Source: Ignavibacteriae bacterium HGW-Ignavibacteriae-1 (lineage in GTDB: Bacteria; Bacteroidota; Ignavibacteria; Kapaibacteriales; UBA2268). From it: 64,000 nt of DNA. Both the position numbers and the translations under genes were made by a program. The DNA lies in assembly GCA_002839825.1 (NCBI GenBank), contig PGYU01000012.1, positions 21,658 through 85,657 of the forward strand, in the 5' to 3' direction. Below, one piece after another: positions 17,999 to 27,048 of the stretch. Under the pieces are notes generated by a model. It saw only the letters and a list, made by a program, of their open reading frames with translations, was not told the DNA's origin and searched no databases. How positions within the stretch are numbered: position 1 is the stretch's first letter; each line of letters begins with the position of its first letter.

Positions 17999-20149
17999 CT
18001 ACATTTTCACAAACATCTGCGTCCTGTTACCAATACGAACATAATACAGACCACGAGGCAAATGCGAAACATCAATTCTAAAATTGCCGCTCCCTGAGCC
18101 TGTCGAAGGGAGAGCGGTCGGGGCGGTCATCACACATTCACCCAAAGTATTGAAAATTTTGATTTCAGCACCTTCATCAACCCTACGGTTAACCGTAGGG
18201 TTGACATCTACGGCTATTTCAATATATTCCGTTGCCGGGTTGGGGAAGATTGCAAAAGTATTTAAAATTGGATTTCTAAGGTTTACAGAAGTTGTATTCA
18301 AATTTAATTCATACAGTCCATAAAAATAACCGGCAAAAATCGAATTGCGGGATTTATTATATGTCAAAGACCAAATCGTTAAACCATTTTGCGGTGCAGG
18401 AAATGATTCATAAGAAGTATTGATTTTCGAATCACTTATAATATACCAACTTGAATCAGCAGCCAAAATAACGTCATCCATCATGCTGCTTGATTCATTG
18501 TCTATCACAATCATCTTTTTGATTATGATTGGTAAAGTAATCTCGGAGACTGTCAAACCATTGTTATCGGATTTATAAATTGATGTATAATCGTTATTAT
18601 GATAACCCACAAAAATATCACCTACACTATTCGTAACAATATCAAAAGGAGCTCTTTTGGGGAATGATGTTTCATCCCAAGTATGTGTAATTGCATTCTT
18701 GATAAAAACACCTTTGCTCGTCCCGGCTATCATTTGTTCATCATGATTTTTTTTCAATATTCTAATATCATGATTGGAAATATTCGAATTTTCATTATTC
18801 CAAGTTGTGCCATCATCCGTACTAAAAAAAATACCTTTAACATTGCTGCTAAGACCTGCTCCTGCAAAAATAGTATCTTGTTTTTCAGTATATGTATAAG
18901 GTCTAAAATTATAAATATTGTATAATTTCTCCCATGTTTTCCCATAATCACTGCTTCTATAAAAATCGTCACTATAAATACTAATGAATAGTGAACCATT
19001 TTTAGTGTAATAAATTGACATTACATTACCTGCAATTGGAGTAGCAAATCTAATCGGTTTGCTTGAGACTTCTTCATCTTTAAGCTCATAAACCGAACCA
19101 TCATAATTGCCAATAAATAACCTGTCGTTATAGTTAAATAACTGAGTAACAATCTTAGTTCCAACATTAGTATTTGGATATAGCCAATTTAGACCACCAT
19201 CTTGACTAATGAATATTCCCGAAGCATAGTCACCAACATAAAGATTTCCCTTATTATCAAAACTCAATGCATAAACTGTTCTACACGGAAAGTTATTGCT
19301 ATAATTTACCCACTTATTATTTTCAATATCAAATTTTTGCAAAACACTGCCGTATGTTCCGAGTACAACATCTCCACTAATTGGATCTTGAGCATAGCAT
19401 TTTCCTTTTGGCTTATAATTTGATTCTAAACCATTCATTCTGCTTTCCCAAGTAATACCATTATCAGATGAAAAGTAAATTGCATTCCATGTTGAAACCC
19501 ATAAGTTATCGCTATTATCTACAAAAATCACTCTTGCATTCTTATCATATAAGGTTTCTTGCGTGAAATCAAAAAAGGACTCACCATTGTCTGTGGATTT
19601 CCATATTCCATTTTCATTTGGCAATATAAAAATATCACCATTTGAAGTTTTTGCGATATCAAAAATATATAAAAACCCTTCAACTAAATGCTCCCAAGTC
19701 TCGCCGCCATCCTTTGATAACAAAAAATCAGTACTACCAACTACGATAAAATTACCATTATTGGCTTCAATCATCTTTTCTAAGGACTTGAATCCTTCGC
19801 CTTTCAGAACCCAAGTTTCACCTAAATCACTTGATTTATATATCTTGCTTTCATCAATAATTGCCCAAATATTATTATTTCTGTCTTTTAGAAGGAATGA
19901 GCAAACTGTATTTTTTAAAAAGGCGTTGTCAATTTGATTCCATGTCAAACCTCCATCTGTACTTTTTATTATTCCGGATTTCTTATTTGAGGTTTTTAAC
20001 CAAGGATCAGTTCCTGCAAAGATTAAATTTTCATCATATGAAAGAATACTTTTTATCATCATACCATTTGGGTTTGTGTGGTATTTCCAATCTAATGAAT
20101 AGCTATTTGCAACTGTCATTAACAAAAATAGTAACAACATCTTTTTCAT
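17999..20149 (-). CDS. Secreted BNR/sortilin-like repeat protein with T9SS signal
   Basis: A 716-residue exported protein. The ATG at 20149 follows GGAG; the frame extends to a GTG six bases upstream. The signal peptide (MKKMLLLFLLM, ending near NSYS) is followed by many Asp-box/BNR motifs of the S-x-D-x-G-x-T-W form (KSTDGGLTW, YRSSDYGKTW, FSTDDGTTW), which predict beta-propellers like those of sortilin/Vps10 or sialidase-fold proteins. No sialidase active-site residues can be assigned. The last about 90 residues are a type IX sorting domain (FPNPATEYIEI ... GLYYVRIGNRTQMFVKM). Two repeat elements are embedded in frame in that domain (18088-18117 and 18180-18201). The stop is next to a dispersed repeat. 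Confidence 0.88.
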   Translation of the reverse strand: MKKMLLLFLLMTVANSYSLDWKYHTNPNGMMIKSILSYDENLIFAGTDPWLKTSNKKSGIIKSTDGGLTWNQIDNAFLKNTVCSFLLKDRNNNIWAIIDESKIYKSSDLGETWVLKGEGFKSLEKMIEANNGNFIVVGSTDFLLSKDGGETWEHLVEGFLYIFDIAKTSNGDIFILPNENGIWKSTDNGESFFDFTQETLYDKNARVIFVDNSDNLWVSTWNAIYFSSDNGITWESRMNGLESNYKPKGKCYAQDPISGDVVLGTYGSVLQKFDIENNKWVNYSNNFPCRTVYALSFDNKGNLYVGDYASGIFISQDGGLNWLYPNTNVGTKIVTQLFNYNDRLFIGNYDGSVYELKDEEVSSKPIRFATPIAGNVMSIYYTKNGSLFISIYSDDFYRSSDYGKTWEKLYNIYNFRPYTYTEKQDTIFAGAGLSSNVKGIFFSTDDGTTWNNENSNISNHDIRILKKNHDEQMIAGTSKGVFIKNAITHTWDETSFPKRAPFDIVTNSVGDIFVGYHNNDYTSIYKSDNNGLTVSEITLPIIIKKMIVIDNESSSMMDDVILAADSSWYIISDSKINTSYESFPAPQNGLTIWSLTYNKSRNSIFAGYFYGLYELNLNTTSVNLRNPILNTFAIFPNPATEYIEIAVDVNPTVNRRVDEGAEIKIFNTLGECVMTAPTALPSTGSGSGNFRIDVSHLPRGLYYVRIGNRTQMFVKM
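18088..18117. repeat. In-frame hairpin insert in sorting domain
   Basis: A CTCCCT/AGGGAG-ended unit enclosing GAGCCTGTCGA, matching the widespread CTTCGACAGGCTCAG-type repeat. Read on the minus strand it encodes a Ser/Thr/Gly-rich loop between GECVMT and RIDVSHLPRG of the sorting domain. Confidence 0.75.
18180..18201. repeat. 22-bp perfect palindrome in sorting domain
   Basis: ACCCTACGGTT followed by its exact complement. On the minus strand it encodes part of the segment NPTVNRRV after IEIAVD. Near-identical copies at 33266-33287 and 36160-36181. Confidence 0.85.
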
Positions 20150-20305
20150 AATCACTCCTACTAAAAGTTGATAAAAAAATCAAAATCTTCCAAAAAAAAA
20201 ATGATTTCAAAATAAGATCCCTATAATTAGTAATAACAAGTGAAAAGTCATTTTGTCACACCTGTATCAAAAAAAAGTTGAAAAATTGCTACAAAGACGA
20301 GACGA

Positions 20306-20338
20306 AACCTTCCGAAGGTTTCGAACCTTCGGAAAGTT
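20306..20338. repeat. AACCTTCCGAAGGTT double palindrome, copy 2
   Basis: Same structure as the 17930 copy, arms 20306-20320 and 20324-20338 around TCG, one mismatch. It is preceded by ACAAAGACGAGACGAA, which also precedes the 33013 copy in similar form, so the repeated unit is longer than the palindrome. Confidence 0.85.
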
Positions 20339-20368
20339 AGGAATGTGTATTCCTCAAAATATTCCAAA

Positions 20369-20386
20369 CCCACGAATAAATTCATT
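20369..20386. repeat. CCCACGAATAAATTCAT hairpin, copy 1
   Basis: Stem CCCACGAAT/ATTCATTGG with one imperfect pair, followed by CTATG. The same unit is at 20519-20538 and 38663-38689. Confidence 0.7.
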
Positions 20387-20518
20387 GGCTATGTTTCGGA
20401 TAGAACAGCGTTATTCATCCGATGACTTGAACTATTCAGATTTTTGAATTTATTAAAGCTGTAGGACATATAAGTGGGAGTCATCGGATGAATTAATCAA
20501 TAACATCTAATTTCATTC

Positions 20519-20538
20519 CCCACGAATAAATTCATGGG
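20519..20538. repeat. CCCACGAATAAATTCATGGG hairpin, copy 2
   Basis: 9-bp stem CCCACGAAT/ATTCATGGG around AA, with one G-T type mismatch, again followed by CTATG. Confidence 0.75.
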
Positions 20539-20552
20539 CTATGTATTTCTTT

Positions 20553-20584
20553 CTCCCTCTCCTTCGGAGAGGGTCGGGGTGAGG
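20553..20584. repeat. CCCTCTCCTTCGGAGAGGG repeat
   Basis: 8-bp perfect stem (20555-20562, 20566-20573) followed by TCGGGGTGAGG. This sequence type is found as an intergenic repeat in many unrelated bacteria. Confidence 0.75.
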
Positions 20585-20612
20585 TTCTTCAAGCATTTTT
20601 GTCTAGTTCTAC

Positions 20613-20663
20613 TCTTTGCGTCCTTTGCGTCTTCTTAGCGCCCTTTGCGGTTAAATGTATTAG
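20613..20663. repeat. TTTGCGTCCTTTGCGT direct-repeat unit
   Basis: A stretch with repeated TTTGCGT/TTTGCGG words ending GGTTAAATGTATTAG. A second copy with the same ending lies at 38710-38760. Confidence 0.75.
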
Positions 20664-20732
20664 TTTTGATTTTAATCCTGTCCATCACGAAATCTTGATA
20701 ATCCTGTTCAAATTACTTTGCGGTTAAATAAT

Positions 20733-20792
20733 ATTAGTTCGTCCTAAAATTATTTCGTAACACCCCCTAACCCCCTCTTGAAAGAGGTGGGA
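20733..20792. repeat. GTCCTAAAA...CACCCCCTAACCCCCTC repeat, copy 1
   Basis: About 60 bp nearly identical to 38757-38816. In both places it follows the TTTGCGTCC unit, so the two travel together. Confidence 0.8.
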
Positions 20793-20816
20793 TAAAACAT
20801 TTTACCACAAAATAAA

Positions 20817-20842
20817 AGAGGCTGCCCATATGGACAGCCTCT
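20817..20842 (-). terminator. Rho-independent terminator of rpsA
   Basis: Stem AGAGGCTGTCC/GGGCAGCCTCT with one imperfect pair around ATAT, then TTTTATTTT on the minus strand, 24 bases after the rpsA stop. Confidence 0.9.
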
Positions 20843-20866
20843 GTATAAATTTAATTCTGAAGTGAA

Positions 20867-23080
20867 TTATGGTTTTGGTTCTTCTTCTTCAGTTGTTTCT
20901 TCGTTTTCGGCAGGAGTTTCTTCCACTTCGGGGTCTTCTACCGGAACTTCGATTACAGGCTCTTCTTCGGGCACTTCAATCACTGGTTCGTCTTCAGCCG
21001 GAACTTCGACTTCGGGTTCTGCCGGTAGTGGCTCAACGATTTCTTCCGGAGCTTCTTCTGTAACTGGTTCGGTAGCTTCAGCATCTGGTGCTTCTGCAAC
21101 TTCTTCTTTAACTTTTTCAGCTTTAGGAGCTTTAGGAGCTTTGGCTACAGGTGCTGCCGGAGCATCATCTTCGAAAGAATCTGAACCTTTGAATTGTTCT
21201 TCGATTTTTTGCTTCAACAGCTTATAATCGGGATTGTATTCTTCGTTGAAGATGTCTGCTTGTGAGCTGTCATAAGTGATTTCGACCGCTAAGTTATCAG
21301 CATTCGGTACCGGGTGAGCGGTGTTGTAATCATCAATCAAAGTTTGGTCTTTGCCACGAAGTGCTTCGACAACCGATAATACGATTTTCTTCGCATCTTT
21401 GTCAAATTCAACGACTTTCAATGGCAACAAATCGCCAATTTTGAAGTATTCACTGATGTTTTTGACCGGTGCAAACGATAATTGTGATACGGGAACGAAA
21501 CCGTCAACTCCGTCTGGAAGTTCGACGATGACGCCTTTTTCGATAATGCGTTCAATCTTAGCTTCGGTTTCAGCAGTAATCTTGTATTTATCCTCAAAGA
21601 AGTCCCAAGGATTGTCATTGATCTGCTTATGTCCGAGTGCGATACGACGTTGGTCGGGGTCAATACTCAATACGATAACATCGAGGCGGTCGCCTTTTTT
21701 GACGAATTCCCCGGGATGTCTGATCTTCTTAGTCCAAGACAAGTCGCTAATATGCACCAAACCATCAACGCCCGGTTCGAGTTCGACAAATACGCCAAAG
21801 TTGGTCAAATTGCGAACGATACCGATATGTTTTGATTCAACGGGATATTTTTTCATCAAATCTTCCCATGGGTCCGGCTCTAATTGTTTCATTCCGAGAG
21901 CTAATTTCTTGTTGTCTTTGTCAATATTCAATACAATTGCATCGAGAACTTGTCCCATAGACACGATTTGCGATGGATGCTTGACATGTTGAGTCCAAGA
22001 CATTTCGCTAATGTGAATCAGACCTTCGACGCCTTTTTCAATTTCAATAAATGCACCGTAATCAGTCAAGCTGACCACTTTGCCTGTAACTTTTGTACTT
22101 TTTTCGTATTTTTCGCCGATAGTATCCCATGGATGAGGAGTAAGTTGTTTCATGCCGAGTGAAATACGTTTTTTGTCACCGTCGAAATCAAGAACAACAA
22201 CTTTCACAGTTGAGTCTAGACTAACGATTTCTGAAGGATGAGTAACTCTACCCCATGATAAGTCAGTAATGTGAACGAGCCCGTCAACACCGCCAAGGTC
22301 AACAAACACACCGAAGTCGGAAATTGCTTTCACGATACCTTCGAGTACGAGACCTTTTTCGAGTCTTGCCATGATTTCATGTCTTTGTTCGGATAGTTGT
22401 TCTTCGAGGAGTACTTTGTGCGAAACAACAACGTTTTCGCTTGGATGATTGACTTTTACTACGCGGACATCAATAGTCTTTGTAACCCAACCATCGAAAT
22501 CGCGAACGGGACGAACGTCAATTTGCGAACCGGGCAAAAATGCTTCGATACCGAGCAAATCAACAACCATACCGCCTTTGATTCTTCTCAGAATCTTGAC
22601 TTTTACGATTTCTTGTTTGTCAAATAATGAAATAATATCATCCCAAATTCTCATGAAATCTGCACGACGACGTGATAGAACAAGTCTGCCCGTAGGGTCT
22701 TCCATTTTGTCTATGTAAACGTCAATTTCGTCGCCAATTTGGTAAGTTTCGGCATTAAGTAATTCTGCACGCGGAACAACGCCTAAAGATTTGAACCCGA
22801 TGTCAACAAAAACTTCATCTTTCGACAATTGGACTATCTTACCTTTGACCAATTCATCTTCTTTGATTGTCTGAATCTTTGTGTCGAATAAATTCGTAAA
22901 GTCGTCATCGCTTAGTTCGAGCGATTCAAATCCATTTTCAAGTAAATTTACGACTTCGTCGTAACTTGAGCGAGATTGGGGTTTTGCTTTTGTTGCTTCC
23001 ATTAGCTTAGCAGATGAATCAAGTTTAACTTGTTCGGTTGCAACCATTGAATCATGGTTGATATCAGTATTATCTGACAT
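20867..23080 (-). CDS. rpsA: 30S ribosomal protein S1
   Basis: S1 binds mRNA on the small ribosomal subunit and helps initiation on leaders with weak ribosome sites. Six OB-fold S1 motifs fill about residues 75-590; the well-conserved ones show patterns such as GKVVSLTDYGAFIEIE, GLIHISEMSW and HPSQIVSMGQ. The last 110 or so residues form a low-complexity tail of Glu, Pro, Val, Ala with EEPVIEVP-type repeats, giving 737 residues against about 560 in E. coli. GGAGG precedes the ATG. It is divergent from the metal-transporter operon and ends in a strong terminator. The acidic tail is an odd feature for an RNA-binding protein. Confidence 0.96.
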   Translation of the reverse strand: MSDNTDINHDSMVATEQVKLDSSAKLMEATKAKPQSRSSYDEVVNLLENGFESLELSDDDFTNLFDTKIQTIKEDELVKGKIVQLSKDEVFVDIGFKSLGVVPRAELLNAETYQIGDEIDVYIDKMEDPTGRLVLSRRRADFMRIWDDIISLFDKQEIVKVKILRRIKGGMVVDLLGIEAFLPGSQIDVRPVRDFDGWVTKTIDVRVVKVNHPSENVVVSHKVLLEEQLSEQRHEIMARLEKGLVLEGIVKAISDFGVFVDLGGVDGLVHITDLSWGRVTHPSEIVSLDSTVKVVVLDFDGDKKRISLGMKQLTPHPWDTIGEKYEKSTKVTGKVVSLTDYGAFIEIEKGVEGLIHISEMSWTQHVKHPSQIVSMGQVLDAIVLNIDKDNKKLALGMKQLEPDPWEDLMKKYPVESKHIGIVRNLTNFGVFVELEPGVDGLVHISDLSWTKKIRHPGEFVKKGDRLDVIVLSIDPDQRRIALGHKQINDNPWDFFEDKYKITAETEAKIERIIEKGVIVELPDGVDGFVPVSQLSFAPVKNISEYFKIGDLLPLKVVEFDKDAKKIVLSVVEALRGKDQTLIDDYNTAHPVPNADNLAVEITYDSSQADIFNEEYNPDYKLLKQKIEEQFKGSDSFEDDAPAAPVAKAPKAPKAEKVKEEVAEAPDAEATEPVTEEAPEEIVEPLPAEPEVEVPAEDEPVIEVPEEEPVIEVPVEDPEVEETPAENEETTEEEEPKP

Positions 23081-23346
23081 TAAAATCCTCCAAAAAAAAA
23101 TACAATTTAGTTTTACAAAAGATGTAATTATTCCACATCTACAATTATTATTTTCACTCTTTGGTGTATAGAGTTTTGCAAAGTAATATTATTTTGCAAA
23201 CTGACCAAATTATTTTTACATAACTTATATTTTTTATTGAAACTTATATAAAAACCTCGAAATATTTAGGTAAAAATAAAAATAAATTTAGCCCGAAAAT
23301 TGAAAGTTAATCGTTAATACCATTTTGTTATATATATGGAGTAAAA
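23081..23346. promoter_or_regulatory. Divergent promoter region rpsA / metal transporter
   Basis: A 266-bp AT-rich gap from which rpsA and the metal-transport operon are transcribed in opposite directions. I could not place -10/-35 elements or a metal-repressor operator with confidence. Confidence 0.5.
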
Positions 23347-24297
23347 ATGAAAATCAATTTCCTAAAATTATTGTTTGTTCTATTGGTGGCTGTGTTGATG
23401 GTTTCTTGCTCGAAGGAAGAAAGCAAAACTGAAGATACAGGCAAATTGAAAATTGTAGCTACAACGGGCATGATTGACGATGCTATCAAAAATATTGGCG
23501 GCGATAGAGTCGAAATCATCAAAGTAATCTGCGGACCCGGCGTTGACCCGCATTCTTACGTGCCGAGCGTGTCTGATGCCGAAGCAATAATCAATGCGGA
23601 TTTGGTTTTTTACAATGGAGTCGGTCTCGAAGCTAAAATGGGGGATATTCTCGAATCGAAAAGCGCCGACAAATCATTTGCAATTGGCGATGCAATTCCG
23701 ATTGACAGCTTGATTGACATCAATCCCGATGATAATATCGAAGATTACGACCCGCATATTTGGAATAATCCTTTGATTTGGAAATATTCTATTCAACGAA
23801 TTATTGATGTATTAGTAGATAAAGACCCGCTGAACGCCAACTTTTACAAGGACAGAGGCGCCGATTACCTTCGAGATGTTTTTGATGCGTATAATTATGC
23901 ACTTTACAAGTACCAGCAAATCCCTGACGAAAATAGAATCCTCGTCACCGGGCATGACGCTTTCAGATATTTTTCTCGAGCTTATAGCTTCCAGGTGAAG
24001 GCTGTTCATGGCATCACAACTGAAACTGAAGCCGGAATCAAAGAATTACGCGAACTTGCTGATTATGTAGTTGATAAAAAAGTACACGTATTATTTTTTG
24101 AAACTATGGTGAACAATAAGTCTGTAGAAGCTTTGCGAAATGCAGTTCAAAGCCGTAACCATGATATTAAAATTTCCGATAAACCGCTTTATTCGGATGC
24201 TTTGGGCGACGTATCGCCGGTGGATACCTACATTGGGATTATTAAATACAATGCAGATTTGATACAAAATGAACTTACATCAGGCCACAGTGAATAA
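23347..24297 (+). CDS. Metal ABC transporter substrate-binding lipoprotein (TroA/ZnuA family)
   Basis: A cluster A-I (TroA/PsaA/ZnuA) binding protein for Zn2+, Mn2+ or Fe2+. The lipobox ends at Cys21 (VLMVSC), so it is lipid-anchored. Conserved metal-site regions are visible: VDPHSYVPS, DPHIWNNP, VHGITTETEAG and a C-terminal YSDALG. There is no His-rich loop of the kind found in many ZnuA proteins, so manganese or iron remain possible. It heads the operon, with GGAG ahead of its ATG, and overlaps the ATPase gene by 29 bp or less. Confidence 0.92.
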   Translation: MKINFLKLLFVLLVAVLMVSCSKEESKTEDTGKLKIVATTGMIDDAIKNIGGDRVEIIKVICGPGVDPHSYVPSVSDAEAIINADLVFYNGVGLEAKMGDILESKSADKSFAIGDAIPIDSLIDINPDDNIEDYDPHIWNNPLIWKYSIQRIIDVLVDKDPLNANFYKDRGADYLRDVFDAYNYALYKYQQIPDENRILVTGHDAFRYFSRAYSFQVKAVHGITTETEAGIKELRELADYVVDKKVHVLFFETMVNNKSVEALRNAVQSRNHDIKISDKPLYSDALGDVSPVDTYIGIIKYNADLIQNELTSGHSE

Positions 24298-25039
24298 TTT
24301 GCCGGCAATCGAGATAAATGATTTAACGGTTGCATATAACGACAAACCCGTACTATGGGATATTGATTTGTCAATTCCGCAAGGAGTTATAATGGGCATA
24401 GCGGGACCTAATGGCGCCGGCAAGAGTACATTGATTAAATCAATTCTCAAATTGGTCAAACCTATTGCCGGAAAAATTAAAATTCTCGGGGAAGATTACG
24501 ATAAAGTTAGAAAAAAAATCGCATACGTACCTCAGCGTTCGGCGGTAGATTGGGATTTCCCTGCTACTGTATTTGACGTCGTAATGATGGGAACATACGG
24601 GCAATTAGGCTGGTTCCGCCGACCCGGCAAAATTCAAAAAGCATTAGCATTTGATGCTATTCAACGCGTAGGAATGGAGGAATATGCCGACCGACAAATC
24701 AGTCAACTTTCCGGCGGACAGCAGCAGAGAACTTTTATAGCGCGTGCTTTAGTCCAAAATGCCGATATATTTTTGCTTGATGAACCATTTGCCGGAATAG
24801 ATGCGAAAACTGAGAAATCAATAATGCAAATTTTCCGTGAATTGAAAGCCGAAGGCAAGACAATCGTTGCTGTGCATCATGAATTAATAACTTTGAGTCA
24901 TTATTTCGATATGATAACTGTGTTGAACATTAAGATTTACGCAAGCGGTAAAGTCGAAGATGTTTACAAGAAGGAAATCATTTACGAAGCATATGGCGGA
25001 CATTTCAATTTTACGCAAAATGATTCAATTATAGATTGA
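24269..25039 (+). CDS. Metal ABC transporter ATP-binding protein
   Basis: The nucleotide-binding subunit of the TroABCD/ZnuABC-like importer. Walker A GPNGAGKS, signature LSGGQQQR, Walker B DIFLLDEP and the switch His (AVHHE) are all present in 256 residues. The ATG at 24269 lies inside the preceding gene; a GTG at 24290 is an alternative that would start nearer the conserved region. The stop overlaps the permease start (TGATG). Confidence 0.94.
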   Translation: MNLHQATVNNLPAIEINDLTVAYNDKPVLWDIDLSIPQGVIMGIAGPNGAGKSTLIKSILKLVKPIAGKIKILGEDYDKVRKKIAYVPQRSAVDWDFPATVFDVVMMGTYGQLGWFRRPGKIQKALAFDAIQRVGMEEYADRQISQLSGGQQQRTFIARALVQNADIFLLDEPFAGIDAKTEKSIMQIFRELKAEGKTIVAVHHELITLSHYFDMITVLNIKIYASGKVEDVYKKEIIYEAYGGHFNFTQNDSIID

Positions 25040-26187
25040 TGGAATTTATCCACGACATATTTTATGATTATACAATCCGAAACGTAGCTCTGGGTTCTTC
25101 GATTTTGGGAATTGTTGCCGGAGCGTTCGGTAGCTTTGCCTTTTTGCGAAAGGAAAGTTTAGCCGGAGACGTAGTGGCACATTCAGCGTTACCCGGAATT
25201 GTATTAGCATTCCTACTCAGCTTTTTAATCACAGGCAGTAGTAGTAAGAGTTCTTTGATTCTTATTCTCGGAGCAACTATTACGGGATTTCTGGCTATGC
25301 ACTTTTCGTCCCGATTGATGAACGTAAGCAAAATCAAATCCGATAGCTCGATGGGGATTATGTTAGCGGTATTTTTCGGATTGGGCATATTTTTGCTTTC
25401 ATTGATTCAACGTAGAAATATTCCCGGCAAATCAGGATTGGAGGATTATATTTTCGGGAGTGCATCAACGCTCACACACAGCGACGTAAATATTATATCC
25501 ATTTTCGGCATTCTGACTATTTCGGGTTTAATAATTTTTTGGAAAGAATTCAAATTGCATACTTTTGACAGGACTTTTGCTCATTCGCTTGGGTTCAACT
25601 CAAAGTTGTTAGATGCGATGATGGTATCGTCTATTGTTATAGCAATTATTATTGGCTTGCAATCGGTTGGTGTAATATTGATGGTAGCGATGATTGTTAC
25701 TCCTGCCGCAGCAGCTCGGCAATGGACTAATAAACTATCAACTATGGTCATCATCTCTGCTTTTATTGGCTTGGTAGCAGGTTTGAGCGGAGCGCTAATT
25801 TCGGCTACTGTCCAAAAGTTACCAACAGGACCCGTAATTGTGCTAATACTCGTGCTGATTTTTGTCATTTCGATATTATTCTCCCCAAATAGAGGGCTTA
25901 TCGCAGAGTTAATCAAGGGTTTTGCCCGAAAACAAAGAATCAGACTGAGCTTAGTACTTGTGGATTTGTACCAACTCAAAATACATCACAATGACGACTA
26001 TAATGTGGGTCACAGTGCCAATGTATTGCTAACGATGCACGAGCAGAAATTCAATGTCCGAAAGAGTTTGATTTTATTGTCAGAATTGGGCTTAGTTAGA
26101 AATATGAACGGCGATGTTTGGGTTTTGACTGAAAAAGGACTCAAGAAAGCTGAATCCATTTTAAATACAAAAGGTGAACTGATATGA
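25039..26187 (+). CDS. Metal ABC transporter permease with C-terminal winged-helix-like domain
   Basis: The first 290 residues are an ABC-3 family (TroC/ZnuB/MntB) permease with eight or nine membrane segments and the DVVAHSALPG and VIVTPAAAAR motifs. Ordinary members stop near 280-300 residues. Here about 90 more follow (from FARKQRIRLSL), soluble, with a helix-turn-helix-like layout and a LSELGLVRNMNGDVWVLTEKG stretch that reads as a wing plus recognition helix, like DtxR/MntR N-terminal domains. This extension is known in some TroC-like permeases. It could sense metal or regulate gating; that is inference. The ATG at 25039 overlaps the ATPase stop; a TTG at 25036 is also in frame. Confidence 0.88.
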   Translation: MEFIHDIFYDYTIRNVALGSSILGIVAGAFGSFAFLRKESLAGDVVAHSALPGIVLAFLLSFLITGSSSKSSLILILGATITGFLAMHFSSRLMNVSKIKSDSSMGIMLAVFFGLGIFLLSLIQRRNIPGKSGLEDYIFGSASTLTHSDVNIISIFGILTISGLIIFWKEFKLHTFDRTFAHSLGFNSKLLDAMMVSSIVIAIIIGLQSVGVILMVAMIVTPAAAARQWTNKLSTMVIISAFIGLVAGLSGALISATVQKLPTGPVIVLILVLIFVISILFSPNRGLIAELIKGFARKQRIRLSLVLVDLYQLKIHHNDDYNVGHSANVLLTMHEQKFNVRKSLILLSELGLVRNMNGDVWVLTEKGLKKAESILNTKGELI

Positions 26188-27029
26188 TAAGCCTAATGGT
26201 ATTGCTCATAGGGCTATTGACGGCGATTGCATGTGCAATACCCGGTACCTATTTAGTTCTCAGGCGAATGTCTATGATGAGCGATGCAATTAGCCATTCA
26301 GTTCTGCCGGGTATTATCATTGCTTTTTTGATAGTATTGGATAGGTCATCGCCATTTATAATCTTAGGTGCAGCCTTATCAGGCTTACTAATGGTATATC
26401 TGACAGAGCTAATCAGCCGCTCCAAACTTGTCAAAACAGATGCCTCGATTGGGCTTGTTTTCCCGGGATTATTTTCAATTGGCGTAATTTTAATTTCCAT
26501 GCAAATGTCAAGTGTGCATTTTCACGAACATAGTGTCTTAGTTGGTGATATTACGCTTTCTGCGCTAAATAATTTAGTGATAGACGGTGTGGATTACGGT
26601 CCCAAATCCTTATATATACTTGGTTCGGTGATTATGATTAACTTGTTATTTATCATAATATTTTTTAAAGAATTGAACATCACAACTTTCGACCCGCAGA
26701 TTTCTGCTGTACTCGGGTTTAAAAATTTGACATTGCATTACTTGTTTATGACAATCGTATCAATTACTGCGGTAGCCTCATTCGATGCAGCAGGTTCGAT
26801 TTTGGTGATAGCACTGTTTATAGTTCCCGCTGCAACTGCTCATTTGTTTACGCGCACGGTGATTAGTATGATTGTATGGGCAATTATTTTTGCCATAATT
26901 TCATCTATTTCGGGGTTCTACCTTTCGATTTATTTTGATGCAGCAGTTTCAGGCGGTATAGCAGTAATGTGCGGAGTAGTTTTCTTGCTTACATTGTCCT
27001 TGGTAAAATTAAAAGCAATTAGAGTGTGA
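26184..27029 (+). CDS. Metal ABC transporter permease (TroD-like)
   Basis: A second ABC-3 family permease of 281 residues, without the C-terminal extension of its neighbour. The motifs DAISHSVLPG, VGDI and IVPAATAHL are seen among eight or so hydrophobic segments. The start overlaps the preceding stop by four bases (ATGA). Two different permeases beside one ATPase and one binding protein match the TroABCD-type arrangement, in which the channel is a heterodimer. Confidence 0.93.
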   Translation: MISLMVLLIGLLTAIACAIPGTYLVLRRMSMMSDAISHSVLPGIIIAFLIVLDRSSPFIILGAALSGLLMVYLTELISRSKLVKTDASIGLVFPGLFSIGVILISMQMSSVHFHEHSVLVGDITLSALNNLVIDGVDYGPKSLYILGSVIMINLLFIIIFFKELNITTFDPQISAVLGFKNLTLHYLFMTIVSITAVASFDAAGSILVIALFIVPAATAHLFTRTVISMIVWAIIFAIISSISGFYLSIYFDAAVSGGIAVMCGVVFLLTLSLVKLKAIRV

Positions 27030-27048
27030 CAATTTCGACTGATTACTT

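Larger units (their letters stand above)
20150..20866. other. Intergenic repeat island 3 (about 700 bp)
   Basis: No gene is supported. From left to right: the AACCTTCCGAAGG palindrome (20306-20338), two copies of a CCCACGAAT/ATTCATGGG hairpin (20369-20386, 20519-20538), a CCCTCTCC/GGAGAGGG hairpin (20553-20584), a TTTGCGTCCTTTGCGT stretch (about 20613-20663), an AATCCTGT-type repeat (about 20670-20712), a CACCCCCTAACCCCCTCTTG repeat (20733-20792) and the rpsA terminator. Several of these recur at 38.6-38.8 and 63.8 kb. Confidence 0.75.

Noticed and set aside
17825..18097. A 90-codon forward frame before the BNR protein
   Set aside because: It runs through the AACCTTCCGAAGG palindrome and the end of the sorting domain on the other strand; its composition is that of repeats.
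20862..21227. A forward 121-codon frame rich in Ser and Gly
   Set aside because: It is the antisense of the repetitive acidic tail of ribosomal protein S1; the Ser/Gly bias is a by-product of the Glu/Pro/Val codons on the other strand.
23255..23300. TTTAGG-type half site upstream of the metal transporter, considered as a DtxR/MntR/Zur operator
   Set aside because: Only a half site is present in very AT-rich DNA, with no convincing dyad.
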